Part shown: positions 36,672-47,005 of the stretch, in pieces
How positions within the stretch are numbered: position 1 is the stretch's first letter
Layout of the letters: each line of letters opens with the position of its first letter
Source of the DNA: Terriglobia bacterium
GTDB taxonomy: Bacteria; Acidobacteriota; Terriglobia; Acidiferrales; UBA7541
NCBI GenBank assembly: GCA_020072805.1
Contig: JAIQGC010000002.1
Location: forward strand, 1-64,000
Reading direction: 5' to 3'
DNA length: 64,000 nucleotides
Translations under genes and position numbers: made by a program
The notes under the pieces: model-generated
Database searches by the model: none
The model's input: only the letters and a program-made list of their open reading frames with translations
What the model was told of the DNA's origin: nothing

Positions 36672-37447
36672 CGGGACTTTTCTCCGACGGCGACGGGCGC
36701 GGCGGAGGGGAGGCTGGCGCGGAGCTGGTTGGCGCCGGTGGAAGCGACGAGATTGTTGGCGCGGAGGAGGGATTCAAAGGTGCCGGCATCGGTCCACCAG
36801 CCGTCGAGAGTTTCGTGGGTGAGCGAGCCTTCCTGGATATAGAAATTGTTGACGTCGGTAATTTCCAGTTCGCCGCGGCCGGAGGGCTTGAGGCGCTTGA
36901 TTTTCTCGAAGACGGAGGCGTCGTAGAAATAGATGCCGATGACGGCGAGATTGGACTTGGGGGCCTTGGGCTTTTCCTCGATGCCGATGATGCGGCCACA
37001 CTGGATTTCGACGACGCCGAAGCGCTCCGCGTCGGTGACCTGCTTGAGGATGATCTTGGCGCCGGCGCGCTGCTTGCGGAAATCGTCGGCGGCCTTGCAG
37101 ACGTTGGTTTCGATGATGTTGTCGCCGAGGACGACGCAGATCTTTTCGCCATCGGCGAAGAATTCGGCCAGGCCGAGGGCCTGGGCGATGCCGCCTTCGC
37201 CTTCCTGGTAAGTGTAGTTGACGTGCTGCAGGCGAAACTCCCTGCCGTTGCCGAGAAGGCGCAGGAAGTCGCCGGCGTTTTTACCGCCGGTGACGATGAG
37301 GATCTCCTTGATGCCCGCATTCACGAGAGTCTGAATGGGGTAATAAATCATGGGCTTGTCGTAGATGGGGAGGAGGTGCTTGTTGGTGACCTTGGTGAGT
37401 GGGCTGAGGCGGCTGCCCAGTCCGCCCGCGAGAACGACGCCTTTCAT
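36668..37447 (-). CDS. rfbA: Glucose-1-phosphate thymidylyltransferase
   Basis: MKGVVLAGGLGSRLSPLTKVTNKHLLPIYDKPMIYYP; first gene of rfbABCD order. Confidence 0.93.
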   Translation of the reverse strand: MKGVVLAGGLGSRLSPLTKVTNKHLLPIYDKPMIYYPIQTLVNAGIKEILIVTGGKNAGDFLRLLGNGREFRLQHVNYTYQEGEGGIAQALGLAEFFADGEKICVVLGDNIIETNVCKAADDFRKQRAGAKIILKQVTDAERFGVVEIQCGRIIGIEEKPKAPKSNLAVIGIYFYDASVFEKIKRLKPSGRGELEITDVNNFYIQEGSLTHETLDGWWTDAGTFESLLRANNLVASTGANQLRASLPSAAPVAVGEKSR

Positions 37448-37653
37448 GAAGGTCTCCTCTGCAACTGAAATTTCGAGCGCCCCTGCCGGGAGCCCCGCGT
37501 TAAGGCATCCTAATACAAGAATAGCGCGATATGGAATCGAATGTGGGGAGCAAGCCCCGGAAAAAGAGACAGGCAGTTACCCAATAAGATTCCAACCGGC
37601 TGCGGCGCACGCGGACCAGAAACGGTCCCGGCCGGAAAGGAAGCGCTGAGCCA

Positions 37654-38559
37654 TCATAAGGCAATCGATTCCGCCGGACGCCGGCCTTTGATCCTGATGG
37701 CAAGCTTCGAAACAATAGCGGCCAGAATCATCAGCCATCCGTCCGCGAAGAATTTGGCGGCTGGGCGGTAAAGGCCCGCAGCGAGGGCGCGCCTGAACCA
37801 GAAGAAGACGGCGCCGCCGATATAGGCACAACGCTCGAAGTGGAAGCGCGGGCCGCCAGGATATTGCCCGGCTTTTTCCTTGCGAATGACCATGTGCATG
37901 GTGTCCACGAACTTGGAGACCTGGTGCACGGTGTTGTTGGCATGGATGCGATAGGCGGTCGTGGGATGAGACAAGATATGAACGGTACGGCCGGAATAGC
38001 CGACCTTCACGGTGAGATCATCGATTTCCGAAGGCCAGATTTTTTCCGTCCAGCCACCCACCTGCTCAAAGACGCTGCGCTCCACGACGATGGCGCTGGC
38101 GCTGCCCCGATAGGGGCGATCCTTGCGGATCAGGGCGTCGTATTCGACGATCTGCATTTTTTGGCCGAAATCGGCAAACTTGGGCGAGGGTATGGGGCCC
38201 TGAAAGAAGAGGAGGCGGCAGAGAATGATCCTGGGCCGCTTGGAATCAATAATGCGCTGATAGGCCTCGAGCGCCCCGGGCAACAAGAGGTCATCCCCAT
38301 CGAGAGAGACGAGGTAATCGCCCGTAGCAATGGCGGCGCCGGCATTGCGCGCGCGGTTGGCGCCCTGATTGGTTTTCATCCGGAGCAGGCGGATTTTATC
38401 GCCGTACTCTTCGAGAACCTGCACGGTGCGGTCCGAGGAAGCATCGTCGACCACAATGACTTCCTTGCCGGGGCAAGACTGCGCCAAAGCCGAATCCACG
38501 GCATCCCGAATGAAGTTTTCCTGATTATAAGTAGCGATGATTATGCTGAATTGTGGCAT
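37654..38559 (-). CDS. Glycosyltransferase family 2
   Basis: FSIIIATYNQ, VIVVDDASSDRT, SLDGDDLLLP; close paralog of 23040-23963. Confidence 0.93.
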   Translation of the reverse strand: MPQFSIIIATYNQENFIRDAVDSALAQSCPGKEVIVVDDASSDRTVQVLEEYGDKIRLLRMKTNQGANRARNAGAAIATGDYLVSLDGDDLLLPGALEAYQRIIDSKRPRIILCRLLFFQGPIPSPKFADFGQKMQIVEYDALIRKDRPYRGSASAIVVERSVFEQVGGWTEKIWPSEIDDLTVKVGYSGRTVHILSHPTTAYRIHANNTVHQVSKFVDTMHMVIRKEKAGQYPGGPRFHFERCAYIGGAVFFWFRRALAAGLYRPAAKFFADGWLMILAAIVSKLAIRIKGRRPAESIAL

Positions 38560-38885
38560 CGGACCACCTATTCGAAAATGCCGCAGACCCCGGCCCTACG
38601 CAGGGCCAGGCGCAGCAAACGATTGCGAGATTCAGGCAGGGCCCTATCCCAAAGAACGAGAAATCGAGCGAGACCTACAAACTAAGGATAGAGGGAGCAA
38701 TTCAGATGCCAGAAAGGGCAGAAAAGAGAAGCGCAATGCATTAGTAAGATGCTTAGATACAGATAGATACGAAGTTACAGAAAGATTGGAAGCAGCGCGG
38801 TTGAAATTCAGGGAAATAAACTACCTTTTTTTCCCATAATATTTACCAATCCCGCCAAACCGAAGCACCGGGGATGTCACAGGTC

Positions 38886-38915
38886 GAAAAAAGAGGCGAC
38901 TGCGCGGGGCGCCTC
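38886..38915 (-). terminator. Rho-independent terminator overlapping the stop of the GT4 gene
   Basis: On the minus strand GAGGCG-(11 nt)-CGCCTC followed by TTTTTTCG. Confidence 0.8.
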
Positions 38916-40086
38916 AAGCGGTCTTTCCGAGGACGAGGGAATCCACCAGTGAGAAATAATCGCTTTTCTTCAGATCCCAACTGTTCTGGTTGACGAAGAG
39001 CCTGGCATTGGCAACCAATTGGCTGCGCAAGGAGGAATCCCTGGCCAAAAGGAGAATGGCATCGGCCAGATCGCGCTCATCGCCGTTATGGAAGAATTTG
39101 ACGACGGAATCGTTGAAGTAGAAACGGTCGATCCGGGTGTCGGCGACGACGACGGGAACATTGAGAGCCATGAATTCCAGGATTTTGGTGCTGAAGGCAT
39201 CGCCGCCGAAGGGGTCGTTCCGCTTGGGAACGACGCCCAAGTCGGCGTTTTCTATGCAGTGAGCGACTTCGCGAATGGGAACGGAGTCCCTGAGCAGGAC
39301 ACGATCCTGCAGGCCGAGTTCCCGAACCAGTGCGAGCAGTTCGGGCTTGGACTGGCCTTCGCCGTAGATATGGAATTCGGCTTCGGGGAGGGAATCGCGG
39401 AGCAGGGACATGGCGCGGATGGCAATGTCCACGCCCTGGTGGTGGTTCAACGTGCCCGGAAAAATGATAATGAATTTGGAATCGCTGCGGGTTCTGCCGG
39501 AGGGAGAAAAGATGGAGAAGTCCGGATAGTTGATGAAGACGGAACAGCGGTCCTCGCTAACGGAGCGGGCCAGAATCTTAATCTTCCAGAGGTCATTGGA
39601 GATGATGACGTGATGGGAAAAGAGGATGGAAATGCGCTCGACCAGGCGCATGACCGCGGAGATCCAGGAATCATCGGATTTACCGAATTTGCTTGCGTAG
39701 AATTCGGGAAGAAGATCATGGATATCGAGAATAAGTTTCGCACCGGTTAGCCGGGGCAGCCAGGCGGTAAAGACCAGGAAATCGGGGACGGAGTGAACAT
39801 GAATGAGGTCATAGGACTTGCGGAGGTGGGCCAGGGAGACCGCGCGCATGGCGCGGAAACAAAAGAGCAGGATATTGACAAGATACTTGCCCTTGGTATT
39901 TTCCCTGGCGGCGCGATCCTGGAGTCTGTGGACGTGCACGCCCTGGATCACTTCGTGGGGAGGGTCGCCACCTTTGTTGATGGAGAAGACGTCGACATGG
40001 TCGCCGCGCTTCGCCAGAGCTTCGGCGTAACGCAGAATGCGGTTATCGCTCTCATAGGCACTGTAGGCAATCATGCAAACTCTCAT
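38914..40086 (-). CDS. Glycosyltransferase family 4
   Basis: IIFPGTLNHHQGVDIAIRAM, EFHIYGEGQSKPEL, KILEFMALNVPVVVAD. Confidence 0.92.
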   Translation of the reverse strand: MRVCMIAYSAYESDNRILRYAEALAKRGDHVDVFSINKGGDPPHEVIQGVHVHRLQDRAARENTKGKYLVNILLFCFRAMRAVSLAHLRKSYDLIHVHSVPDFLVFTAWLPRLTGAKLILDIHDLLPEFYASKFGKSDDSWISAVMRLVERISILFSHHVIISNDLWKIKILARSVSEDRCSVFINYPDFSIFSPSGRTRSDSKFIIIFPGTLNHHQGVDIAIRAMSLLRDSLPEAEFHIYGEGQSKPELLALVRELGLQDRVLLRDSVPIREVAHCIENADLGVVPKRNDPFGGDAFSTKILEFMALNVPVVVADTRIDRFYFNDSVVKFFHNGDERDLADAILLLARDSSLRSQLVANARLFVNQNSWDLKKSDYFSLVDSLVLGKTA

Positions 40087-40196
40087 AATCCTATGCCCGT
40101 CCTCGTCATGAACCGCCGAAATCGACTTCCACCACGCAATACAGCCAGGCCGCGGAAAGCAACGATGCGCCGCGGCAAGCGCTCAATGCGCACAGC

Positions 40197-41549
40197 CTAA
40201 TCGTGATGGGGAAAACGGTAGACAAGCTTCCCTTCCTCGATCTGGGCCAGTGCGACGCGGGCCCGGCCGCTGCCCGGGCCTTGCACGCGCCAGCCATCGC
40301 CCGAACGCACAATTTCCATTTTATTCCTGTCCCGCCACCAGCGGTCCACTTCGCCGGGAAGGGCGGCCCAGAGCCGGCCGCTATCGCGCAACTCGGCAAG
40401 ATGAGCCAGGAGGGCGGAATAGGTCCTCCGGGCGCGATCCTCGAGAAGATAGTCGGGATGGGTAATCAGGCTGAGCAGACCGTTGCGGGACAGAACGTGG
40501 GCGGCCTGACCGCGCCAAACGTCGATGGAATAGTCATCAAGAATATCAAAGAGGGAATAGTCCTGAGCCATGGTGAGGGGAAGCTCCAGGATCTTGCCGA
40601 CGAAAAAAGGCATGACCGTGCAGGCGCCGCCGGATTGAGGTTCGAGATGAGCGGAGCTGGGAACGGACATATCGTAGGAGAAATCGAGAGCGGACAACCA
40701 GTCGAGGTTGCGATACATGGCGCCGGCGCGGAAACCGCGGGACTGCCATTGCCGGGCGTACTCATTGATTTTCGCGGCCCGGCGGAGAAACTGGGCATGA
40801 TCGTGATAGAGCCGGCCGTCATGGTTAAGATCGTGCACACAGACTTCGAAGCCGCGATCGCGAATGGAGGCGCGGAACGAGTCGGAGGTGGAATAACGTT
40901 CCTCGGGGACGAGTTGAAAGGAGGCCCTGAAGCCGAAGGAGGCATCGAGGTCCATGAGGGCGGGACAGAAATCGCGGCCGGCGGCTTCTTCGACGTCGTG
41001 AGTGAGGATGAAAGCCGCGGGCAAAGCATCCGGCCAGAACCAGACGAAAGGAATGGGTTCTCCGCCGCGGGCCTGCAAAGCCAGGGTCAGGAGGCGTTCG
41101 AAGAGGGCATCGACAGAAGAGTCCAGGGGCCATTGCGGGAATGGCCGGGACTTCCAGCCGCGGAAATAAATTCTTTGCAAATGCTTGCGAAAGGAAACGG
41201 GAAAGAGGGGGCGGAGGAGGTAGTAGAGATCGTGAACGGGAGCAGAGGCCAGGAGCTTGCTTTTCGGGCCGGCGGCAGACTTTTTATAGCGTTCCAGGCG
41301 ATAGTTGGATGCCACTTCGGTGGGGTCAAAGGGAAGAAGGACGCGGCCATTTTCGATTTTTGCATTGAGGAAAACATCGGGAATCTGCGGGCCGAGGTGC
41401 GGTGCCGGAGAGGAAGAAGAGCAAGCGCCAAAGCAAAGGAGGCCGGAGCCAAAGCGGAAGAAACCGGGGTGGTGCGAGAGCGTGCCCTGGAGGGAGAAGG
41501 GCAGAGCCTCCTGGGGGCAGCGGTAGTAATCCGTCATGGCCTGGTTCAA
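40197..41549 (-). CDS. Polysaccharide deacetylase-like protein
   Basis: AFILTHDVEEA, FRASFQLVPE, EVCVHDLNHDGRL motifs; EPS-locus context. Confidence 0.75.
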   Translation of the reverse strand: MNQAMTDYYRCPQEALPFSLQGTLSHHPGFFRFGSGLLCFGACSSSSPAPHLGPQIPDVFLNAKIENGRVLLPFDPTEVASNYRLERYKKSAAGPKSKLLASAPVHDLYYLLRPLFPVSFRKHLQRIYFRGWKSRPFPQWPLDSSVDALFERLLTLALQARGGEPIPFVWFWPDALPAAFILTHDVEEAAGRDFCPALMDLDASFGFRASFQLVPEERYSTSDSFRASIRDRGFEVCVHDLNHDGRLYHDHAQFLRRAAKINEYARQWQSRGFRAGAMYRNLDWLSALDFSYDMSVPSSAHLEPQSGGACTVMPFFVGKILELPLTMAQDYSLFDILDDYSIDVWRGQAAHVLSRNGLLSLITHPDYLLEDRARRTYSALLAHLAELRDSGRLWAALPGEVDRWWRDRNKMEIVRSGDGWRVQGPGSGRARVALAQIEEGKLVYRFPHHD

Positions 41550-41979
41550 GTTTCACCTGCCGCGCAACGAGAAATGATTCCAAGTCATGCTACAGCAACA
41601 GGATAGCAGTATGGGGCGTTGCGCATGTGACTTTACCATACCGCCTGCGGGAAAGAGAATGCAGAAGGGAAAAACGGGGAAATGCAGGGAGCGGACAGCA
41701 TCGGGTGGAAAGCGGCGGGCCGGGTACAGGGCGTGCGCCTGTTCCCATTCTGTCCTTCTAGCCAGTAGTTTTGCGAAGGCGTAGAAAGTTAATGTGGGTT
41801 GGGGCGAAGAAGTATAATCAGGCTCGGCCGACTTCCAGGAAACAACCACCGCGGCCGGGCGGCGTGGAAAACGAAAAACGAACTACAGGTTCCGCGGAGA
41901 ACGACCGGCAATCGCCAAGCCCGGCAAGGGCGCGGCGAGGAAGGCGTATCCGGAACCGTCAAGACATGAAGGAGCCGGC

Positions 41980-43887
41980 ATGAATGGCAAGCGGTCTTAT
42001 CTATTTATTCTATTGCTCGTAACCCTGGCGATTCCCAGCGTGGGCAGGGCGCAAAACTGGAAAGGAATCCTGGATTCCAGCCGGGCCATCGACTGGTCCA
42101 ACAGCGGCGTGCCGGGAGGGATCCCGTACCGTACGACGGCCTGCGCGACAATCAGCGCGACGACATACAGCAATGGCGCAACGGATGCCACGGCGGGAAT
42201 TCAAAGCGCGCTGAATGGCTGCGCGTCCGGGCAGGTGGTATCGCTCTCCGCGGGGACGTTTCTGATCAACGGCGGGCTGAAGATACCGAGTAACGTGACG
42301 CTGAGGGGCGCGGGGACGCAGAGCACGATTTTGAACGCGCATGGAACGAGCGGAGCGGTCCTTGCCATGGGCAGCGGCAGTCCAAGTGCGGCGAGTTCGG
42401 TGAACATCACGGGAGGGGCGACCGCGGGATCGACGAGCATAACCCTGAGCAGCACGAGCGGGATTACGGCCGGGTCGTACCTGCTGATCACGGAACTAAA
42501 TGACGCGACCTATGTGACGATCACCGACCCCAACGGGACATGCAGCTGGTGCGATAACTCGATGTGGAGCGGGACGCGGGTGCGCGGGCAGATCGTGGAA
42601 GTTATTTCGGTGAGCGGCGCGACGGTGGGAATCAATCCGGGATTGTACACCGCTTACGGAGCCGCGTCCGGGACGGGGCCGGCGCTGGCCACGCCGTACA
42701 AGGCAGCGGTGAAGTACGCGGGAGTGGAGGATTTACAGATCTACGCGAACAACACGGGGTACTCGGCAAATATCTCGTTGGCGGAGTGCGCGTACTGCTG
42801 GGTGCGCGGGGTGGAAGGAAACTACGCGGACGGAGACCACGTCGATTTGAATTTTTCCTATCGCTGCGAGATCCGGGACAGCTATTTCTCGAATGCCTAT
42901 TCGCACGTGGCGGGGAGCACCGATGCGGATATCATGTTGGCGGGAAAGACGACCGGAACGCTGGTGGAGAACAACATCCTGGAACGGCTGCACGCTTCGG
43001 TGATGCTGAACTGGGGAGCAGCGGGAAACGTAATCGGCTACAACTACAGCACGGGATCCTACGATTCGTCGGCGACCAATTCGGTGATGATCGATTTCGC
43101 GGTGCACGGGGCCCATCCGCAGTTCAATCTATGGGAAGGAAACGTGACCCCGCATATATTTCCGGACAGCTTCTGGGGAACGGGAGCGTATAACACGGCA
43201 TTCCGGAACTGGACCACCGGGACGACGCTGGTCGCGCCCTACGCGGACGGGACGTACACCGGGCGCAAGGTAATCAACTGGGCCGGGGGACATCTGGCGA
43301 ACCAGCAAAACCGCGGGATTTCCCTGGCGTTCACGCAAACGAGGTACAACCTGATCGGCAACGTTGCGGGATCGGCAGACGCGACCAAGGCGGCGGGTTC
43401 GCTCTACAATTCCGGCCCGGCAGCCTGCACGTCCTGCGCGGTGGCGCCTGCCAACCGCAATTACAGCGGGACGTTCTACGCCTTCGATTTCGGGTACAAC
43501 AATGGAGCCGACACCAACGGAAGCAGCGTACCGGCTGCGTGGGTGGGTGTGGCTTACTCGACCGCTGTCCTGCACGGCAACTATGACACGGCGAGCAGCT
43601 CGGTGATCTGGAATGCGGGGATCACGCAAACCTTGCCGGCATCGTTCTACCGCGGCACGAAACCGGCCTGGTTCGGAAGCATTGCCTGGCCGGCCATCGG
43701 TCCGGAAGTGAGCGGAGGAATTGACGCGGGCGGCCATGCCAATGCAATCCCAGCGGAGGCCTGCTATAAGGCGACAGCCCGGGACAGCAACGGGATTCTG
43801 CTCTTTGATCCGGCTGCATGCTATGGAACATCATCCACGGCGCCGAAGCCGGCAGCGCCGACCAACCTGGCAGACGTCGTCCACTAG
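41980..43887 (+). CDS. Secreted right-handed beta-helix / pectate-lyase-like protein
   Basis: Signal peptide to GRAQ, then NGATDATAGIQSALNGCASGQVVSLSAGTFLINGGLKIPSNVTLRGAG. Confidence 0.85.
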   Translation: MNGKRSYLFILLLVTLAIPSVGRAQNWKGILDSSRAIDWSNSGVPGGIPYRTTACATISATTYSNGATDATAGIQSALNGCASGQVVSLSAGTFLINGGLKIPSNVTLRGAGTQSTILNAHGTSGAVLAMGSGSPSAASSVNITGGATAGSTSITLSSTSGITAGSYLLITELNDATYVTITDPNGTCSWCDNSMWSGTRVRGQIVEVISVSGATVGINPGLYTAYGAASGTGPALATPYKAAVKYAGVEDLQIYANNTGYSANISLAECAYCWVRGVEGNYADGDHVDLNFSYRCEIRDSYFSNAYSHVAGSTDADIMLAGKTTGTLVENNILERLHASVMLNWGAAGNVIGYNYSTGSYDSSATNSVMIDFAVHGAHPQFNLWEGNVTPHIFPDSFWGTGAYNTAFRNWTTGTTLVAPYADGTYTGRKVINWAGGHLANQQNRGISLAFTQTRYNLIGNVAGSADATKAAGSLYNSGPAACTSCAVAPANRNYSGTFYAFDFGYNNGADTNGSSVPAAWVGVAYSTAVLHGNYDTASSSVIWNAGITQTLPASFYRGTKPAWFGSIAWPAIGPEVSGGIDAGGHANAIPAEACYKATARDSNGILLFDPAACYGTSSTAPKPAAPTNLADVVH

Positions 43888-44015
43888 GCCTTGCGATCCA
43901 TCCGGGCGAAAGAGCAAATTCGCCCGGGAGCGGATAAAGAAAACGCCTGCGCCGTCCGCCGTGGTTCGCCCTGACGGCGAGCAGCAAGAAAAATTCCAGC
44001 AAAACTCAAAGCAAG

Positions 44016-45590
44016 TTATAGCTTAGCTTCCTCGATGCCAGGAGCGGGCGGGGGAGCTTGTCTTGCCAGCATTCCCTTGGGGGCCATCTCCTTCAAAAGC
44101 CGCAGAACACGCTGCAGGGGATCGAAACTGCGGTGCAGGAGAACCACGGCCGCGAAATAGAGGATGGCGAAGAGAGCGGAAACGGCCAGGATGCGCAGAA
44201 AGGCGCCCAGCGCCCCCGGAGCTGCCGTGAGCAGAGGAAGTTGGCGGAGGAGCAGCCCGGAGAGAATCGCTGCGAGCACGGAAGCGAGCAAGTACCTCCA
44301 CACCACGGCAATCACCGGGAGGACGCCGAACTGGATGGGTTGACCGGCGTACCAGAACGCGGGGATGGTGAGGATCCAGAAAGAAGCGGTCCAGGCCACC
44401 GCGACGCCCACCGGGCCCCAGTGAAGACCGAGAACAAAGAGCAGGCCGGTAACGACAAATTCCACAATTCCCCAGCGAAACCAGCGTTCGGCCTTGCCGA
44501 TGGAAAGATGAATCCAGCCATGGGTGAAATAGAGAAGCATGATTCCTATGCCGGGCCCGAAAAAGGTGAAGATGCGGCTGGTGGCTTCCCATCCGGGCCC
44601 CAGGAGCACGCGGATAATGTCCTTGCCCACGAGGGTCAAATCGGCGCCCACGCCCATGCCGACAAAAGCAACGACACCGAGGGAAGTAAGGAGATAGCGC
44701 CTGTACTGGACGGCATCGTTGTGGAAGCGGCTTAAGGCGGCGACAGCGACCACGCTGATGGGAGAAATCAACTGGCCGGCGGAAAGAGCAAACAGGTCAT
44801 AAGCTTTTTTGTAAAAGCCGAGAGCCTGGGCGTTGAAGCGCCAGCCGACAAGGAGATTATCCATGTTGCGGGCAAAGTAGTTGACGCTGAAACGGCCATA
44901 GATATGGAGTGCGAAGCGGAACAAGGAAGCCGTGCCCTCGACGCGCCTGGGCGGCCCGGGAACCCAGCGGCAGAGATACCAGGAACCGAGAACCCAGACG
45001 AGCGGGGTGACGATGGCGCCGGCGACCAGAGACCAGTAGCCCCAGCCGGCCCAGGCCAGGAGGATGGAGAGTCCCACGGCGGCGGCGCGGGCCAGAAGAT
45101 CGTTGGCGGAGACGACGGTGAAGCGCATGGCGCGCTTGAGCAGGGCCAGGTGGATGACGGAAAGGCTGGTGAGGAAAATGGAAATGGAGACGCCGACGGC
45201 GACCAGAGCAACGCGGGGGTCGCCATAAAACCAAGCGAGAAGATGGCCGGCGGCGGCGAAGAGAAGGGTAAGCAGGGTCCCAATGCCGAGATTGATCCAG
45301 AAAAGATTGCTGGCCATGGCGTGGGTGATCTGCGGCCGCTGGACGATGCCTTCGGTAAAGCCGTTGATGCCAAAATTCAGGAGCAGCAGGCTGAAGGTGG
45401 TGACCATGGTGACGAGACCAAAGTCGGCTGGGGTGAGCATGCGCGCCAGAGTGACGGTGGCGATAATTTGAACAGCCAGACCCATCGCGGAAGAAAAAAG
45501 AGTGGCGCCGGCGCCGCGAACGGCGAGGAGGCGGATGCCATCGTTTTCCGCAAGAGGATGAAAATCGCCATGGGAATCGAAAGGTTTCAA
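44016..45590 (-). CDS. Lipopolysaccharide/exopolysaccharide flippase (Wzx-like, MOP superfamily)
   Basis: Polytopic; LARMLTPADFGLVTMVTTFSLLL, GFTEGIVQRPQIT. Confidence 0.92.
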   Translation of the reverse strand: MKPFDSHGDFHPLAENDGIRLLAVRGAGATLFSSAMGLAVQIIATVTLARMLTPADFGLVTMVTTFSLLLLNFGINGFTEGIVQRPQITHAMASNLFWINLGIGTLLTLLFAAAGHLLAWFYGDPRVALVAVGVSISIFLTSLSVIHLALLKRAMRFTVVSANDLLARAAAVGLSILLAWAGWGYWSLVAGAIVTPLVWVLGSWYLCRWVPGPPRRVEGTASLFRFALHIYGRFSVNYFARNMDNLLVGWRFNAQALGFYKKAYDLFALSAGQLISPISVVAVAALSRFHNDAVQYRRYLLTSLGVVAFVGMGVGADLTLVGKDIIRVLLGPGWEATSRIFTFFGPGIGIMLLYFTHGWIHLSIGKAERWFRWGIVEFVVTGLLFVLGLHWGPVGVAVAWTASFWILTIPAFWYAGQPIQFGVLPVIAVVWRYLLASVLAAILSGLLLRQLPLLTAAPGALGAFLRILAVSALFAILYFAAVVLLHRSFDPLQRVLRLLKEMAPKGMLARQAPPPAPGIEEAKL

Positions 45591-46924
45591 GCGGGCTCCC
45601 CTGGAAGAGATTGAGGAAGAAGGATCTTCGGAACGGCCAGCGTGGAAAGAAGAAAAGCAATCCAGATGGGATGCATCATCTTGAAACCGGCTTCGGTGAA
45701 GCTGTAGATGACGGCAACGACAAAATAGGCAAGACGGAGGCCGGCAAAATCGTTTTCCCTGCGAAATGCGGCGTGGATATGGCGCAAGCCGGAGAAGATG
45801 AACAGGAGGATCAAGAGAAGGCCGATCGCGCCCAGGTTGAGATAGATTTCGAGGTAGCCGTTATGCGCCTGATTGATGCCCTCGTCAATGGAACGCATCT
45901 GCAGAAGCCGGGGGCCGATCCAGAAACTCTCGAAGCCGGCGCCAACGACGGGGTTCACCGTCAGGTGAAGGGCTGCAGCCCAAATGTCCGTCCGGCCGGT
46001 AAGGTTTGATTCCCTGCCCAGGTTTTCGACCAAGCCGATATTGAGAAAGAGAGCGGAGAAAGCGAAGACCAGCACGAAAGCGACGAGAATATTCAGGAGC
46101 AGCGGCCTTCGGGTAAAGGGCAGCAAACCGGTAACCAGGATCAGGATGGCGCCAAAACCGAAGCAAGAGAGCGCGGTCGCCGAATGGGCCTTGACGATGA
46201 TCCAGAGAACCATGGAGAGGAAAACGCCGTGAGCGATCAGTCGGTGATTTCTTTGCGAGCTTTTTGCGCTCTGCCAGGCCTCCACGAAATACCAGAGACC
46301 GGCGAGACCGTAGACCATGCCCACCATGCCAAGGGAGTTTTTGTTGGTGGTCACACCGGTCCAGCTGGGTTGAAAGTCCCAGCGGCCGTAGGTCCTGCCG
46401 ATCTCGGGGAAGAAGAGAATGAACAGGATGGAAAGGGGGACGAGTAGAAAGCCCACGCGGAGCAAGAGGCGGCGAACCGCGACGACCCAGTTGGTGTCGG
46501 TGAGAACGACGAGGACCATGATGACGTCGCCCATGGCCCGGAACCAGCGTTTGAAAGAGACATCGGGATAATCCGACCAGAGAGCGCTGAGTCCGCAATA
46601 GAAAAAATAGAGGACGAGGAAGGGGTTGGCGCGAAGAAAGGCCAGAACCTGGCGGCGACGGGAAATAAGGACGATCACGCCGAGTGCCAGAAGCAAGGTG
46701 AGGCCGTTGCGATCGGTGGGATTGCCTTCGAGATAGGCGTCGGTGGTATCCACCGGCGGAGCATTCACCTGCAGCCATTCGCTGATGTTGCGGGAGCCGG
46801 AGATGAGCAGCCAGACGAACGGAATCCAGAGAGCCCGCGAGGAGACCGCCTCTTTGTCGCGATCCAGCACAAAGAGAGAGGCAATGACGGAGAGAAAGAT
46901 GGCGGCGGCAAGATACTGACTCAT
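45587..46924 (-). CDS. O-antigen ligase/polymerase family protein (Wzy-like)
   Basis: Polytopic with AHNGYLEIYLNLGAIGLLLIL. Likely start MSQYLAAA. Confidence 0.88.
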   Translation of the reverse strand: MSQYLAAAIFLSVIASLFVLDRDKEAVSSRALWIPFVWLLISGSRNISEWLQVNAPPVDTTDAYLEGNPTDRNGLTLLLALGVIVLISRRRQVLAFLRANPFLVLYFFYCGLSALWSDYPDVSFKRWFRAMGDVIMVLVVLTDTNWVVAVRRLLLRVGFLLVPLSILFILFFPEIGRTYGRWDFQPSWTGVTTNKNSLGMVGMVYGLAGLWYFVEAWQSAKSSQRNHRLIAHGVFLSMVLWIIVKAHSATALSCFGFGAILILVTGLLPFTRRPLLLNILVAFVLVFAFSALFLNIGLVENLGRESNLTGRTDIWAAALHLTVNPVVGAGFESFWIGPRLLQMRSIDEGINQAHNGYLEIYLNLGAIGLLLILLFIFSGLRHIHAAFRRENDFAGLRLAYFVVAVIYSFTEAGFKMMHPIWIAFLLSTLAVPKILLPQSLPGEPA

Positions 46925-47005
46925 AGGCTCATTCCTGGGAGCGCCCCGAGGGAACGCCGGGCCAGCAGTTGCCATGACGGGCAGCCACAAACGATGAATG
47001 CGGCA

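Noticed and set aside
38560-38913. Possible small gene in the lower-GC gap upstream of the second EPS GT2
   Set aside because: Short overlapping ORFs with no RBS or domain signal; more likely a promoter region.
43902-43927. Hairpin CCGGGCGAA/TTCGCCCGG as a terminator
   Set aside because: Good stem between convergent genes, but no T-run on the + side, so not listed as a terminator feature.
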